Part shown: positions 17,564 through 25,570 of the stretch, one piece after another
Numbering within the stretch: the first letter of the stretch is position 1
Layout of the letters: each line of letters opens with the position of its first letter
Source of the DNA: Humisphaera borealis
Lineage (GTDB): Bacteria > Planctomycetota > Phycisphaerae > Tepidisphaerales > Tepidisphaeraceae
Length of the DNA: 64,000 nucleotides
Assembly: GCF_015169395.1 (NCBI RefSeq)
Contig: NZ_CP063458.1
Location: 3,224,001 to 3,288,000 of the forward strand
Direction: 5' to 3'
Notes under the pieces: generated by a model
Seen by the model: only the letters and a program-made list of their open reading frames with translations
What the model was told of the DNA's origin: nothing
Databases searched by the model: none
Translations under genes and position numbers: made by a program

Positions 17564-17655
17564 GCAGACTCCTTGGGCGTGAACCGGATATGGTAGGCCG
17601 CGAGGAGCTGATCCTGCACTCGTGCCGGCAGTGTCGCTGACTTTTGAAACCTCGC

Positions 17656-17661
17656 TATACT
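17656..17661 (+). promoter_or_regulatory. Possible -10 box upstream of nuoA
   Basis: TATACT lies 22 nt before the nuoA start codon. No good -35 box is seen at 17 bp, and nuoA has no Shine-Dalgarno sequence, so a short leader is likely if this box is used. Confidence 0.3.
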
Positions 17662-17683
17662 GCCCCGGCACCACCAGATTCAC

Positions 17684-18124
17684 ATGGCGATCCTTCTATC
17701 CATCACCCTCTTCGTGGCGTTCGCGACGGCGTTCGTCTTCTTGAACCTGCTCGCCGGCTCCCTTGCCCGGCCGAAGCTGCCGAATGCCGAGAAGCTGGAA
17801 GTCTACGAATGCGGGGAACCGACGATCGGCAGCAGCTGGGTGCAGTTCGACCTGCGGTTTTACATCGTCGCGCTGGTGTTCCTGGTGTTCGATGTGGAGG
17901 TGGCGCTGTTCTACCCGTGGGCGGTGGCGTACGGCGACGCCGCGGCAATCGCCGCCGAGATCGGCCAGGGCCTGACCGCAGCCGCGGTCCGTGCAGCGGC
18001 GCTGGTCGACCTGCTGTTCTTCTTCGGCGTGCTGATCGTGGGGTTCGCCTACCTGTGGCGGTTCGGCTACCTGGATTGGGTGCGGTCAGCGGCAACGACG
18101 AGTTTGAAACGCGACGCCAAGTGA
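17684..18124 (+). CDS. nuoA: NADH-quinone oxidoreductase subunit A, isolated
   Basis: A 146-residue subunit of the membrane arm of complex I with three transmembrane helices (residues about 3-24, 62-85 and 103-128). The diagnostic loop KLEVYECGEPTIGSSW and the acidic helix FYIVALVFLVFDVEVALFYPW are both present. Length is slightly above the usual 120-145. nuoA normally opens the nuoA-N operon, but here the next gene is upp on the opposite strand, so the remaining subunits must be elsewhere. A type II NADH dehydrogenase is encoded 1.5 kb away. No ribosome site precedes the ATG. Confidence 0.93.
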   Translation: MAILLSITLFVAFATAFVFLNLLAGSLARPKLPNAEKLEVYECGEPTIGSSWVQFDLRFYIVALVFLVFDVEVALFYPWAVAYGDAAAIAAEIGQGLTAAAVRAAALVDLLFFFGVLIVGFAYLWRFGYLDWVRSAATTSLKRDAK

Positions 18125-18131
18125 GCCTTGT

Positions 18132-18755
18132 TCACGTTCCGAAGATGCGATCACCGGCGTCGCCCAGCCCGGGCAGGATGTACCCCTTGTTGTTCAGTTC
18201 GCGATCGATCGCGGCTGTGTAGATGGGGACTTCGGGGTGCGTCCGGTGGATCGTTTGGATGCCTTCGGGCGAGGCCACCAGACACACGAACTTCATGCTC
18301 GTGACGCCGGCCTTCTTCAGGAACGACACCGCCGCCGACCCGCTGCCGCCGGTGGCGAGCATGGGGTCGATCAGCAGGACTTCCGTGCTGGCGATGTCAG
18401 GCGGGAGCTTCTGGTAGTAAGTCACCGGTTCGAGCGACTGCTCGTTGCGGTAGACACCCAGGTGCCCCATGCGGGCGTCAGGGAGCATTTTGAGTACGCC
18501 GTCGGCCATGCCCAGCCCGGCGCGAAGGATCGGCACCAGTGTGACGGGTCGCGACAGCACCCGCCCGGTCATGCGCTCCAGCGGCGTCTGGACGATCTTG
18601 GGCGTCGTCGGCCAGTCGCGGGTGACCTCATACACCATCAGCCCGGCGATCTCGTCGAGGAGGGTGCGGAACTTGCGATGGTCGGTGGTGAAATCCCGAA
18701 GCTCGGTGAGCTTCGTCTGGATGACGGGGTGGTCGATGAGGTTGACGTTGGTCAT
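18132..18755 (-). CDS. upp: Uracil phosphoribosyltransferase
   Basis: A 207-residue pyrimidine salvage enzyme that makes UMP from uracil and PRPP. ATG 18755 (MTNVNLIDHPVIQTKLTELR) is taken as the start because it matches the family length of about 208 residues and its usual N-terminus; a codon nine residues upstream is in frame but lies in repeat-like DNA. The PRPP-binding motif VLLIDPMLATGGS and the uracil-binding C-terminus YILPGLGDAGDRIFGT are intact, as is VPILRAGLGM. It is convergent with nuoA, with 7 bp between the stops. Confidence 0.94.
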   Translation of the reverse strand: MTNVNLIDHPVIQTKLTELRDFTTDHRKFRTLLDEIAGLMVYEVTRDWPTTPKIVQTPLERMTGRVLSRPVTLVPILRAGLGMADGVLKMLPDARMGHLGVYRNEQSLEPVTYYQKLPPDIASTEVLLIDPMLATGGSGSAAVSFLKKAGVTSMKFVCLVASPEGIQTIHRTHPEVPIYTAAIDRELNNKGYILPGLGDAGDRIFGT

Positions 18756-18759
18756 GGGA

Positions 18760-18858
18760 GCAGGCACGCAGGCAAGAGGCACGCGGGCACGAAGATCCGC
18801 TGAACCCTCTCACGGCATGAAGCCTTCGTGCCTACGCGCCTCAGTGCCTGCTTGCCTC
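18760..18858. repeat. Imperfect inverted repeat of the GAGGCACGC family
   Basis: The gap between upp and leuD is almost filled by two imperfect complementary arms, about 18760-18794 (rich in GGCACGC) and 18824-18858 (rich in GCGTGCC-like words, starting CTTCGTGCC). The same words make the hairpin downstream of osmC near 32.76 kb, so this is a repeat family with two copies in the window. Confidence 0.7.
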
Positions 18859-18863
18859 ATTCC

Positions 18864-19424
18864 TCACGCAATCATCCCCGCCTGCTTCGCATAGTTGAAT
18901 ACGCCCCCCGCTTCGATGATTGGCAGGACGTCTCCCAGCGGCCGCAGCTCGTGCCGCTGGCTCTTGGTCTTGTTCAGCAGGTAGCCGTCGAGCAGATGGA
19001 CTTCCAACTCGTCGCCGGTGTCGATCCTGTCGACAAGGCGGTGGACGCTTTCCAGCGGGACGAGGTAGCCGCCGTTGACGCTGTTGCGGAAGAAGATGCG
19101 GGCGTAGAACTCGGCGATCACGCAGTGGCAGCCGGCCTCGGCGATCGCGAGCGGGGCGTGTTCACGGCTGGAGCCGGAGCCGAAGTTCTTCCCGCCGATG
19201 ACGATCTGGAAATCACTCTTGAACTCGTTCTCGCGGACGAACGGGGTGTTGCCATCCGGCAACCCGCGCTGGCCGGGAGGAACGCTGCTCATGCAGTATT
19301 GGCCAAACCGCTTACGCTCGTCGGGGATCGACGGGTTGAACGAGAGGTAGATGGCCGGGATGATTTGGTCGGTGTCGACATTGTCGCCCAGCACATAGGC
19401 TCGGCCGGTGATCACGCTTTCCAT
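18864..19424 (-). CDS. leuD: 3-isopropylmalate dehydratase small subunit
   Basis: A 186-residue subunit of the leucine-pathway enzyme that isomerises 2- to 3-isopropylmalate. ATG 19424 gives the usual N-terminus MESVITGRAYVLGDNVDTDQ, with AGGA upstream. The swivelling-domain signature IGGKNFGSGSSREHAP and the segment FFRNSVNGGYLVPLES are intact. The short form and the sequence style resemble bacterial/archaeal LeuD-type homologues that can also serve homoaconitase-like reactions, so substrate is inferred from family only. The large subunit leuC is not in the window. The gene is divergent from galK. Confidence 0.9.
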   Translation of the reverse strand: MESVITGRAYVLGDNVDTDQIIPAIYLSFNPSIPDERKRFGQYCMSSVPPGQRGLPDGNTPFVRENEFKSDFQIVIGGKNFGSGSSREHAPLAIAEAGCHCVIAEFYARIFFRNSVNGGYLVPLESVHRLVDRIDTGDELEVHLLDGYLLNKTKSQRHELRPLGDVLPIIEAGGVFNYAKQAGMIA

Positions 19425-19579
19425 GGGTCGCTGACGTCCTTTCGTAAGGGGAAAGGTACAGGTTTGCCGGTGCGGATGGAAGTGTAGGCGTCCCGCTCCG
19501 ACTTTGACCGGACGCTTCGACCCGGCCGAACGCTGGCAGATTGTTGACCCCGCGCACCGGCGTTCATAGAGTCGTCCAC

Positions 19580-20800
19580 ATGCAGCCACCGCGCGGGCCG
19601 TCGTCCTCCGTAACCGACAACGCCGCCAGGCAGGCGGCGTTGCTGGGGGCGTTCGGCCGGCACTTTGGCAGCCCGACCGCAAACAGCCGCAGGGTTCGCA
19701 TCATTCGGGCTCCCGGCCGCGTGAACCTTATCGGCGAGCACACCGACTACAACGACGGCTTCGTCTTCCCGATGGCGATTGAGCCGCAGGCGCTGATCGC
19801 CTGCCGCAGCCGGGATGACGGCCTGGTCCGCCTCGCGTCGACCGCCTTCGAAGGACCGCTTGTGGAGTTTTCCGTCCAACGGCGGATCGAATCCGGCGAA
19901 CCGGGCTGGGCCAACTACAGCCGGGGCGTCGCCCAGCAACTGGTCAGTGCCGGGATCCCGCTGTGCGGGATGGATGCGGTGATCGACAGTTCCGTTCCTG
20001 TCGGCGGCGGCCTGTCCAGCTCGGCTGCGATCGAGGTGGCTACCGGACTGGCGCTGCTGACCCTCGCCGGCCTGGACATGGACCCTCAACGGCTGGCGCT
20101 GGTGTGCCAGCAGGCCGAGCATTTCTTTGCCGGCGTTCCGTGCGGCATCATGGACCAGACGATCGTCGCCGCCGGCCGCGCCGGGCACGCCATGCTCCTC
20201 GATTGCCGCGATCTCTCGAAGCAGTACATCCCGGTCGACGGGCGGGAATTGCAGGTTGTGATCATCAACAGCATGGTCCGCCATGCCCTGACCGGCGGCG
20301 AATACGCCGAGCGACGCGAGCAGTGCAATGCGGGCGTAAGGCACTTCAACCAGGGCAATCCGGGTGTGACGACGCTTCGCGACGTATCGCTCGAGACGCT
20401 TCGCGCCGCCGAGGACGTACTGCCGGCCGTCGTTTACCGTCGCTGTCGTCATGTCGTGACGGAGATCGCTCGAACGACCCGGGCCGCCGCCCTCCTCTTG
20501 CAGAACGACTACGACGAGCTGGGCCGGCTGATGCTGCAGAGCCATGAGTCGCTGCGCGGCGACTTTGAAGTCAGCACGCCCGAGCTCGACCTGCTGGTCG
20601 CCGAGGCGATGACCGTTCGAGGCGTCTACGGTGCGCGAATGACCGGTGCGGGTTTCGGCGGGTGTGTGATCGCAGTCGTTCAGCCCCGGGCGGTCGAGCC
20701 GCTCCGCCATCACATCCTGAAGGTCTACCCCGAAAAGACTGGCGTAACCCCCGACATCTACGTCACCACGGCAACGGCGGGCGCATCGGTTCTGGAATAG
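19580..20800 (+). CDS. galK: Galactokinase
   Basis: A 406-residue GHMP kinase that phosphorylates galactose at C1, the first step of the Leloir pathway. The galactokinase signature GRVNLIGEHTDYNDGFVFPM is near residues 45-64. The ATP-binding GHMP motif VPVGGGLSSSAAIEV lies near 135-149, and the C-terminal motif GARMTGAGFGGC is intact. The ATG at 19580 is chosen; it has no clear ribosome site. No galT or galE is adjacent. The gene is divergent from leuD with 155 bp between starts. Confidence 0.93.
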   Translation: MQPPRGPSSSVTDNAARQAALLGAFGRHFGSPTANSRRVRIIRAPGRVNLIGEHTDYNDGFVFPMAIEPQALIACRSRDDGLVRLASTAFEGPLVEFSVQRRIESGEPGWANYSRGVAQQLVSAGIPLCGMDAVIDSSVPVGGGLSSSAAIEVATGLALLTLAGLDMDPQRLALVCQQAEHFFAGVPCGIMDQTIVAAGRAGHAMLLDCRDLSKQYIPVDGRELQVVIINSMVRHALTGGEYAERREQCNAGVRHFNQGNPGVTTLRDVSLETLRAAEDVLPAVVYRRCRHVVTEIARTTRAAALLLQNDYDELGRLMLQSHESLRGDFEVSTPELDLLVAEAMTVRGVYGARMTGAGFGGCVIAVVQPRAVEPLRHHILKVYPEKTGVTPDIYVTTATAGASVLE

Positions 20801-20982
20801 GCAATGGTGTTGCGGGCTTCAGCATGCATCTCCGCAGCACAGACGCTGTTTGATCAAACCGCTTATCGCGTCGCCTGCAACTCCTGATCGCGACGCGCGT
20901 CTATCACAATAGTCGTGTTCGTCGTCGGCTGCCGATTGCAAACGCGACGTCTTCCCATCCACCCTGCCTCAGGAGATCACTC

Positions 20983-21708
20983 ATGCGCACGCCTTTCGCC
21001 ATCGCCTTACTACTGCTAACCGCCCTGCCGCTGTCGGCGCAGGAACAGAGCACGAAGCCCAGCATTTCCACCACCGGCGAGTCGGTGGTTTATGTGCGGC
21101 CGGATGAAGCGGTCCTCTCCTTCGGCGTCGAAACCTACGACGCCAGCCTCGACAAGGCCAAGCAGCAGAACGACGAGAAGTCGGCATCGCTGATCAAGGC
21201 GGTCATCGCGCTGGGGATCGAAGAAAAGCACGTCGCGACCGATCGCGTGGAGGTGGAATTGCGATACGCGGACCGCGGCAAACCCATCGCCGGGATCGAA
21301 GGGTACTACGCCAGGCGGGGTTACTCGGTAACGCTCAAGGACATCAGGCTGCTGGAGAAGCTGATCGACACGGTGCTCAAGTCGGGCGCGAACCGGCTGT
21401 CGGGTGTGGACTTCCGCACGACCGAACTGCGCAAACACCGCGATCAGGCCCGGCGCATGGCGATCAAGGCGGCGAAGGAGAAGGCCGAACTATTGGCCGG
21501 CGAGCTTGGCGCGACCGTTGGCGGACCTCGAACGATCAGCGAATCGTCCTACAACCTCTACGCCGGTAGTCGGCTCTTCAACGGGAACTCCTTCGCGCAG
21601 AACTCCGTCCAGATGATGCGCGGCGGCGACGGCAATGGCGGTGATTCGACACCGCTCGGTCAGATCGCCGTCAGCGCGAGTGTCGCCGTCACCTTCGACC
21701 TGAAGTGA
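20983..21708 (+). CDS. Secreted SIMPL-domain (DUF541) protein
   Basis: A 241-residue exported protein, ATG 20983 with AGGAG 7 nt upstream and a signal peptide (MRTPFAIALLLLTALPLSAQ). The SIMPL domain spans nearly the whole mature part: ISTTGESVVYVRPDEAVLSF, the GYYARRGYSVTLKDIRLLEK strand-helix, and the C-terminal ISVSASVAVTFDL-type strand. The family, which includes YggE, is linked to oxidative stress and envelope processes, with no known enzymatic activity. It is followed by an amidohydrolase gene on the same strand. Confidence 0.85.
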   Translation: MRTPFAIALLLLTALPLSAQEQSTKPSISTTGESVVYVRPDEAVLSFGVETYDASLDKAKQQNDEKSASLIKAVIALGIEEKHVATDRVEVELRYADRGKPIAGIEGYYARRGYSVTLKDIRLLEKLIDTVLKSGANRLSGVDFRTTELRKHRDQARRMAIKAAKEKAELLAGELGATVGGPRTISESSYNLYAGSRLFNGNSFAQNSVQMMRGGDGNGGDSTPLGQIAVSASVAVTFDLK

Positions 21709-21766
21709 CCGGCGAGCTTTGCAAGTCTCCGCCAACCGAATGTCCCGACCGGCGGTACAAGCCGTT

Positions 21767-23512
21767 ATGAACCGCACCTGCTGCGCCGCGCTGATCGGCT
21801 GTCTCGTGTTCGTGCTCGCCGGGAATGCCCCGGCGGCGGCCAATCCGCCAGACCTTATTCTGCACAACGGGAAGATTGTCACGGCCGACAAGGTGTTTTC
21901 CGTCGTGGCAGCGATCGCGGTGAGAGGGGGCAGGATCGTCGCAACCGGTGCCGATGCCGAGGTCCTCGCCGGCAAGGGCGACGCCACCAAAGTGGTGGAC
22001 CTCCGTGGCAAGATGGTCCTGCCCGGACTCATCGATTCGCACGTCCACCCGCGGGCGGCGATGTTCGAGTTCGACCATGACGTGCCCGATATGGAATCGA
22101 TCGCCGACGTACTGGCCTACGTCCGCGACCGTGCCGCGAAACTGGGCGACGGCAAATGGATTTCCGTGCAGCAGGTGTTCATCACCCGGCTGAAGGAGCA
22201 GCGCTATCCGGCGCGGGCAGAGCTGGACCAAGCCGCCCCGAAAAACCCCGTCCTGTTCTCGACCGGCCCGGACGCGTCGCTCAATTCCCTGGCGCTCAAG
22301 CTCAGCGACATCGACGAGAACTGGAAGGTGACGGATGGCGGTCCCGGCTACGCCGAGAAGGACCCGGCGACCGGCGAATTGACTGGCATCCTGCGTGGCT
22401 GCATGCGTTACGTGAAGAGCCAGTCGAGCTCGAAGAAGGCGACCGAAGACGACATCTACAGCCGTACGCTCGCCCTCTTCCGCGACTACAACGCCAACGG
22501 CATCACCGCCGTCGCCGACCGCTCGGCCGACCCGTCGGCTGTCACGCGGTACACGAAGATGCGCGACACCGGCGACCTGCCCGTGCGGATGTCGCTCTCG
22601 TTCAACATCGCCACCATCGGCGAATTGAGCGCGATCCAGGATCGCATCCGCAAACTCGCCGACCATCCGCTGCGTAAGGACGACCCGATGCTGAAGCTCG
22701 TCGGCATCAAGACATTCCTCGACGGCGGCATGCTCACCGGCAGCGCCTACATGCGGAAGCCCTGGGGCGTCAGCAAGATCTACTCGATCACCGATCCCGA
22801 CTACCGTGGCGTATTGCTCATCCCCAAAGAACGGGTCTACCCGCTGGTGAGAGCAGCGATCGAAACCGGCCTGCAGTTCACGGCCCACAGTGTCGGCGAT
22901 GGCGCGGTCGAAATCCTGATCGACGCCTACGAGCAAGCGGCGAAAGATCTCGGCGTCGAAAAGGTTCGTGCGACACGCCCCTGCATCACCCACAGCAACT
23001 TCATGGGCGACGACCTCGTCCGGCGCATGCCCGCACTCGGCATCGTCGCCGACATCCAACCCGTCTGGCTCTACCTCGACACGCGGACGCTGCAGGCCCA
23101 GTTCGGCTACGACCGGCTGCGTTACTTTCAGCCGCTCAAGTCGCTCTTCGACGCGGGCGCCATCGCCGGCGGCGGTTCCGACCATATGCAGAAGATCGGG
23201 GCGATGCGGGCCGTCAACCACTACGACCCGTTCCTGGGCATGTGGGTCACCGTCAGCCGAAAGGCCCGCTGGCACGACGGCCAGTTGCACCCCGAGGAAG
23301 CGCTCTCGCGCGAGCAGATGATCCGGTTCTATACGAACAACAACGCGCAGATCATTTTCCGCGACCATCAGATTGGATCGCTCGAAGCCGGCAAACTGGC
23401 CGACATGATCGTCGTCGATCGAAACCTGCTGACCTGCCCCGAAGACGACATTCGAGAAACGAAGGTGCTGCAGACGTACCTGGGTGGGAAGTTGGTGTAC
23501 GATCGGAAATGA
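21767..23512 (+). CDS. Secreted YtcJ-like amidohydrolase
   Basis: About 581 residues. The family is the amidohydrolase superfamily, YtcJ/AepA-like (amidohydrolase 3), which hydrolyses amides or related bonds in varied small molecules. The start is uncertain: MNRTCCAALIGCLVFVLAG gives a clean signal peptide, and an in-frame ATG at 21740 is the alternative. Metal-site motifs are seen: GLIDSHVHPRA (HxH), a Lys-containing segment GIKTFLDGGML, TAHSVGDGAVE, THSNFM and the late GGGSDHM. C-terminal GKLADMIVVDRN is the usual closing strand of the composite domain. Substrate unknown. Confidence 0.88.
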   Translation: MNRTCCAALIGCLVFVLAGNAPAAANPPDLILHNGKIVTADKVFSVVAAIAVRGGRIVATGADAEVLAGKGDATKVVDLRGKMVLPGLIDSHVHPRAAMFEFDHDVPDMESIADVLAYVRDRAAKLGDGKWISVQQVFITRLKEQRYPARAELDQAAPKNPVLFSTGPDASLNSLALKLSDIDENWKVTDGGPGYAEKDPATGELTGILRGCMRYVKSQSSSKKATEDDIYSRTLALFRDYNANGITAVADRSADPSAVTRYTKMRDTGDLPVRMSLSFNIATIGELSAIQDRIRKLADHPLRKDDPMLKLVGIKTFLDGGMLTGSAYMRKPWGVSKIYSITDPDYRGVLLIPKERVYPLVRAAIETGLQFTAHSVGDGAVEILIDAYEQAAKDLGVEKVRATRPCITHSNFMGDDLVRRMPALGIVADIQPVWLYLDTRTLQAQFGYDRLRYFQPLKSLFDAGAIAGGGSDHMQKIGAMRAVNHYDPFLGMWVTVSRKARWHDGQLHPEEALSREQMIRFYTNNNAQIIFRDHQIGSLEAGKLADMIVVDRNLLTCPEDDIRETKVLQTYLGGKLVYDRK

Positions 23513-23605
23513 TTGTTCGCGCCGGACTGCCTTCCTGAACCAAGTGAGGGATGACACCGGGCGCACCCCGTTTCAAAGGTCGTTCATCACGGAGCGGTTC
23601 CACCG

Positions 23606-24184
23606 ATGCCCATGCACATTCGTATCGTTGCCGTCGCCCTTCTCTTTTCCGCGCTTCCGGCCTTCGCCCAATCAACGTCCACCGCCGCCCCGACGTCTTC
23701 GCCGGTTCACGACTTTACCGAAGGCGTCTGGACGTTTTCGCTTTACACGGGCTACAACCGCGAATGCTCGACCGACCCGCAGATGGGATATGTCTCGGCA
23801 GGCGTGGGCTATTTCTTCCACAACGATTTCGCCATCAATGCCGAGTTCCGCACCTACGGCGTCGAACAGGAAGGCGACGAGGCGGCGATGTTCGAGCTCG
23901 ATCTGCTCCTGCGGCATCACGTCATCAAGCGAGACCGATGGACGCTGTTTTTCGACATCGGCGCGGGCATCACGCAGGCGACCCGCGACGTGCCGACCGG
24001 TGGAACGCATTTCAACTTCATCGAAGAGGCCGGGGTCGGTATCACTTACAAGCTCGATGAACGCGTCCATCTCATCGCCGGCGCTCGGTACTGGCATCTG
24101 TCCAACGCACGCATCCATGGCGAAGACCAGAACCCCGGGCTCAACGGGTATGGCGGCTATGTCGGGCTGATGTGGAAGCTGTGA
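23606..24184 (+). CDS. PagL-like acyloxyacyl hydrolase / outer-membrane beta-barrel
   Basis: A 192-residue exported protein with a signal peptide (MPMHIRIVAVALLFSALPAFAQ). The mature part alternates polar and hydrophobic residues as in an eight-stranded outer-membrane barrel (GVGYFFHNDFAINAEF, WTLFFDIGAGIT, VHLIAGARYWHLSNA). The HLSNA motif, with His164 and Ser166, matches the H-x-S-N active site of PagL-type lipid A 3-O-deacylases, and the NPGLNGYGGYVGL end is also typical. I infer lipid A or a similar acyl ester as substrate. The stop codon overlaps the first bases of an inverted repeat. Confidence 0.75.
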   Translation: MPMHIRIVAVALLFSALPAFAQSTSTAAPTSSPVHDFTEGVWTFSLYTGYNRECSTDPQMGYVSAGVGYFFHNDFAINAEFRTYGVEQEGDEAAMFELDLLLRHHVIKRDRWTLFFDIGAGITQATRDVPTGGTHFNFIEEAGVGITYKLDERVHLIAGARYWHLSNARIHGEDQNPGLNGYGGYVGLMWKL

Positions 24185-24260
24185 TTAGCGGTCGCACCGC
24201 AGGTGCACCTCTTTTCTCCCCCTCGATTCTCGAAGTGCACCTTCGGTGCGACCGCTAATC
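24183..24260. repeat. Inverted repeat, copy 1 of GCGGTCGCACCGC family
   Basis: Two 26-bp arms (24183-24208 and 24235-24260) are complementary at 25 of 26 positions, around a 26-nt loop. The left arm begins inside the stop codon of the PagL-like gene and the right arm ends 18 nt before the next start codon. A second copy lies at 25514-25570. Confidence 0.9.
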
Positions 24261-24278
24261 AGGTCACGCGTAAATCCC

Positions 24279-25541
24279 ATGGCCTCTTCCGATGTCACCA
24301 TTCTCCGCGCCGACTGGGTTGCCCCGATGTCGGACCCGGTGATCGCCAACGGCGCGATCGCAATCACGTCTGGAATCATCTCCGACCTCGGGCCGGCGGA
24401 AGGTGTCGTCGCCCGATTTCCTTTGGCGCACCGGCAGGACCTCGGCTCGGCCGTCCTGATGCCGGGGCTGGTCAACGCGCATGTTCATCTGGAGCTCTCC
24501 GACCTCACGCCCGGGGAGCGGCCGGCGTCGTTCGTGGACTGGCTGTTGTCGGTGATGTCGAAGGGCCCGCCACCCACCCCCGAAGGCGAAGCCCGCGTCG
24601 CCGCCGCCACGCGTGCAGGCGTCGCGCAGTGCCTGCGATTCGGCGTTACGACCGTGGGCGACATCAGCCGATTCCCGGGGGTAACGCGGCAGGCGCTGGC
24701 GGAGAGCCCACTTCGCGCGGTCAGTTTCGGCGAAGTGACGGCGATGGGATCACGGCGAAACCTCCTGGAACAACGCCTTTCCGCGGCGATGACGCCTTCC
24801 CCCGCGCCAGGCCGCGTGATCTCGGCGGTATCGCCGCACGCGCCGTACTCGATCGAGCCCGTCGGCTACGAGCGGTGTCTATCCGCCGCCGTCGCTGCCG
24901 GGGTACCGATCGCAACTCACCTGGCCGAAACCGTGGAAGAGTCGGAGTTCATCACCCGCCACAGCGGCCCGTTCCGGCGACTGTGGAACACCATTGGCGG
25001 ATGGGACAGCGACATCCCCCGCCAGCACGAGCGCACAACGCCGGAAGCTCTCATGAAGCGCATCGGCTTCCTCTCTTACAAGCGGGCGATTCTGGTTCAC
25101 GCCAATTACCTGGCCGACGACATCTCACAGGGCAAGGCGAGCGTCGTCTATTGTCCGCGTACCCATGCGTACTTCGGCCACAAGCCACACGATTGGCAGC
25201 GGATGCTCGCCGACGGGATCAACGTCGCCGTCGGCACCGACAGCGCAGCGTCGTCGCCGGACCTGAACCTGGTGGACGACCTGCGACTCATGCATCGGCA
25301 AGCGCCGAGCGTATCGCCGGAAACGCTTTGGAGAATGGCGACCGTCAACGCCGCAAAAGCCCTCGGGATGCAGGGACGGGTTGGGGAGTTGTCCATCGGT
25401 GCGGCGGCCGATGTCATCGCGTTCGCTGTTCGCGGTCGCGACCCGCTGCGGGAAGTTCTCGATGCCGGCTACAGTCCAACCCATGTTTGGATCGCGGGCA
25501 CTCGTACCGATGAGCGGTCGCACCGCAGGTGCACACCCTGA
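24279..25541 (+). CDS. Amidohydrolase / deaminase (MtaD or aminofutalosine-deaminase-like)
   Basis: A 420-residue cytoplasmic metal-dependent hydrolase, ATG 24279 (MASSDVTILRADWVAPM). Motifs are those of the deaminase branch of the amidohydrolase superfamily: GLVNAHVHLELS (HxH), SPHAPYSI, ATHLAETVEESEF (the H-x-A-E-T signature), LVHANYL and VGTDSAASSPDLNLVDDLR. This branch holds S-adenosylhomocysteine, methylthioadenosine, guanine and aminofutalosine deaminases, and I cannot choose between them. The last nine or so codons (ERSHRRCTP) and the stop are read from an inverted repeat, so the native C-terminus has been replaced or extended by repeat DNA. Confidence 0.85.
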   Translation: MASSDVTILRADWVAPMSDPVIANGAIAITSGIISDLGPAEGVVARFPLAHRQDLGSAVLMPGLVNAHVHLELSDLTPGERPASFVDWLLSVMSKGPPPTPEGEARVAAATRAGVAQCLRFGVTTVGDISRFPGVTRQALAESPLRAVSFGEVTAMGSRRNLLEQRLSAAMTPSPAPGRVISAVSPHAPYSIEPVGYERCLSAAVAAGVPIATHLAETVEESEFITRHSGPFRRLWNTIGGWDSDIPRQHERTTPEALMKRIGFLSYKRAILVHANYLADDISQGKASVVYCPRTHAYFGHKPHDWQRMLADGINVAVGTDSAASSPDLNLVDDLRLMHRQAPSVSPETLWRMATVNAAKALGMQGRVGELSIGAAADVIAFAVRGRDPLREVLDAGYSPTHVWIAGTRTDERSHRRCTP

Positions 25542-25570
25542 AGAGTGGACCTGCGGTCCGACCGCTAATC
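25514..25570. repeat. Inverted repeat, copy 2 of GCGGTCGCACCGC family
   Basis: Arms 25514-25534 and 25545-25565 are complementary at 19 of 21 positions around a 10-nt loop, and TAATC follows as in copy 1. It spans the convergent stops of the amidohydrolase (25541) and DedA (25565) genes and contains both stop codons. It could act as a two-way terminator. Confidence 0.88.

Noticed and set aside
21689-23566. A 625-residue minus-strand open frame
   Set aside because: It is antisense to the YtcJ-like amidohydrolase and translates to low-complexity Val/Asp/Gly/Arg sequence.
24183-25570. Insertion sequence or composite transposon around the amidohydrolase gene
   Set aside because: There is no transposase and no target-site duplication is visible; the flanking repeats are short hairpin elements.
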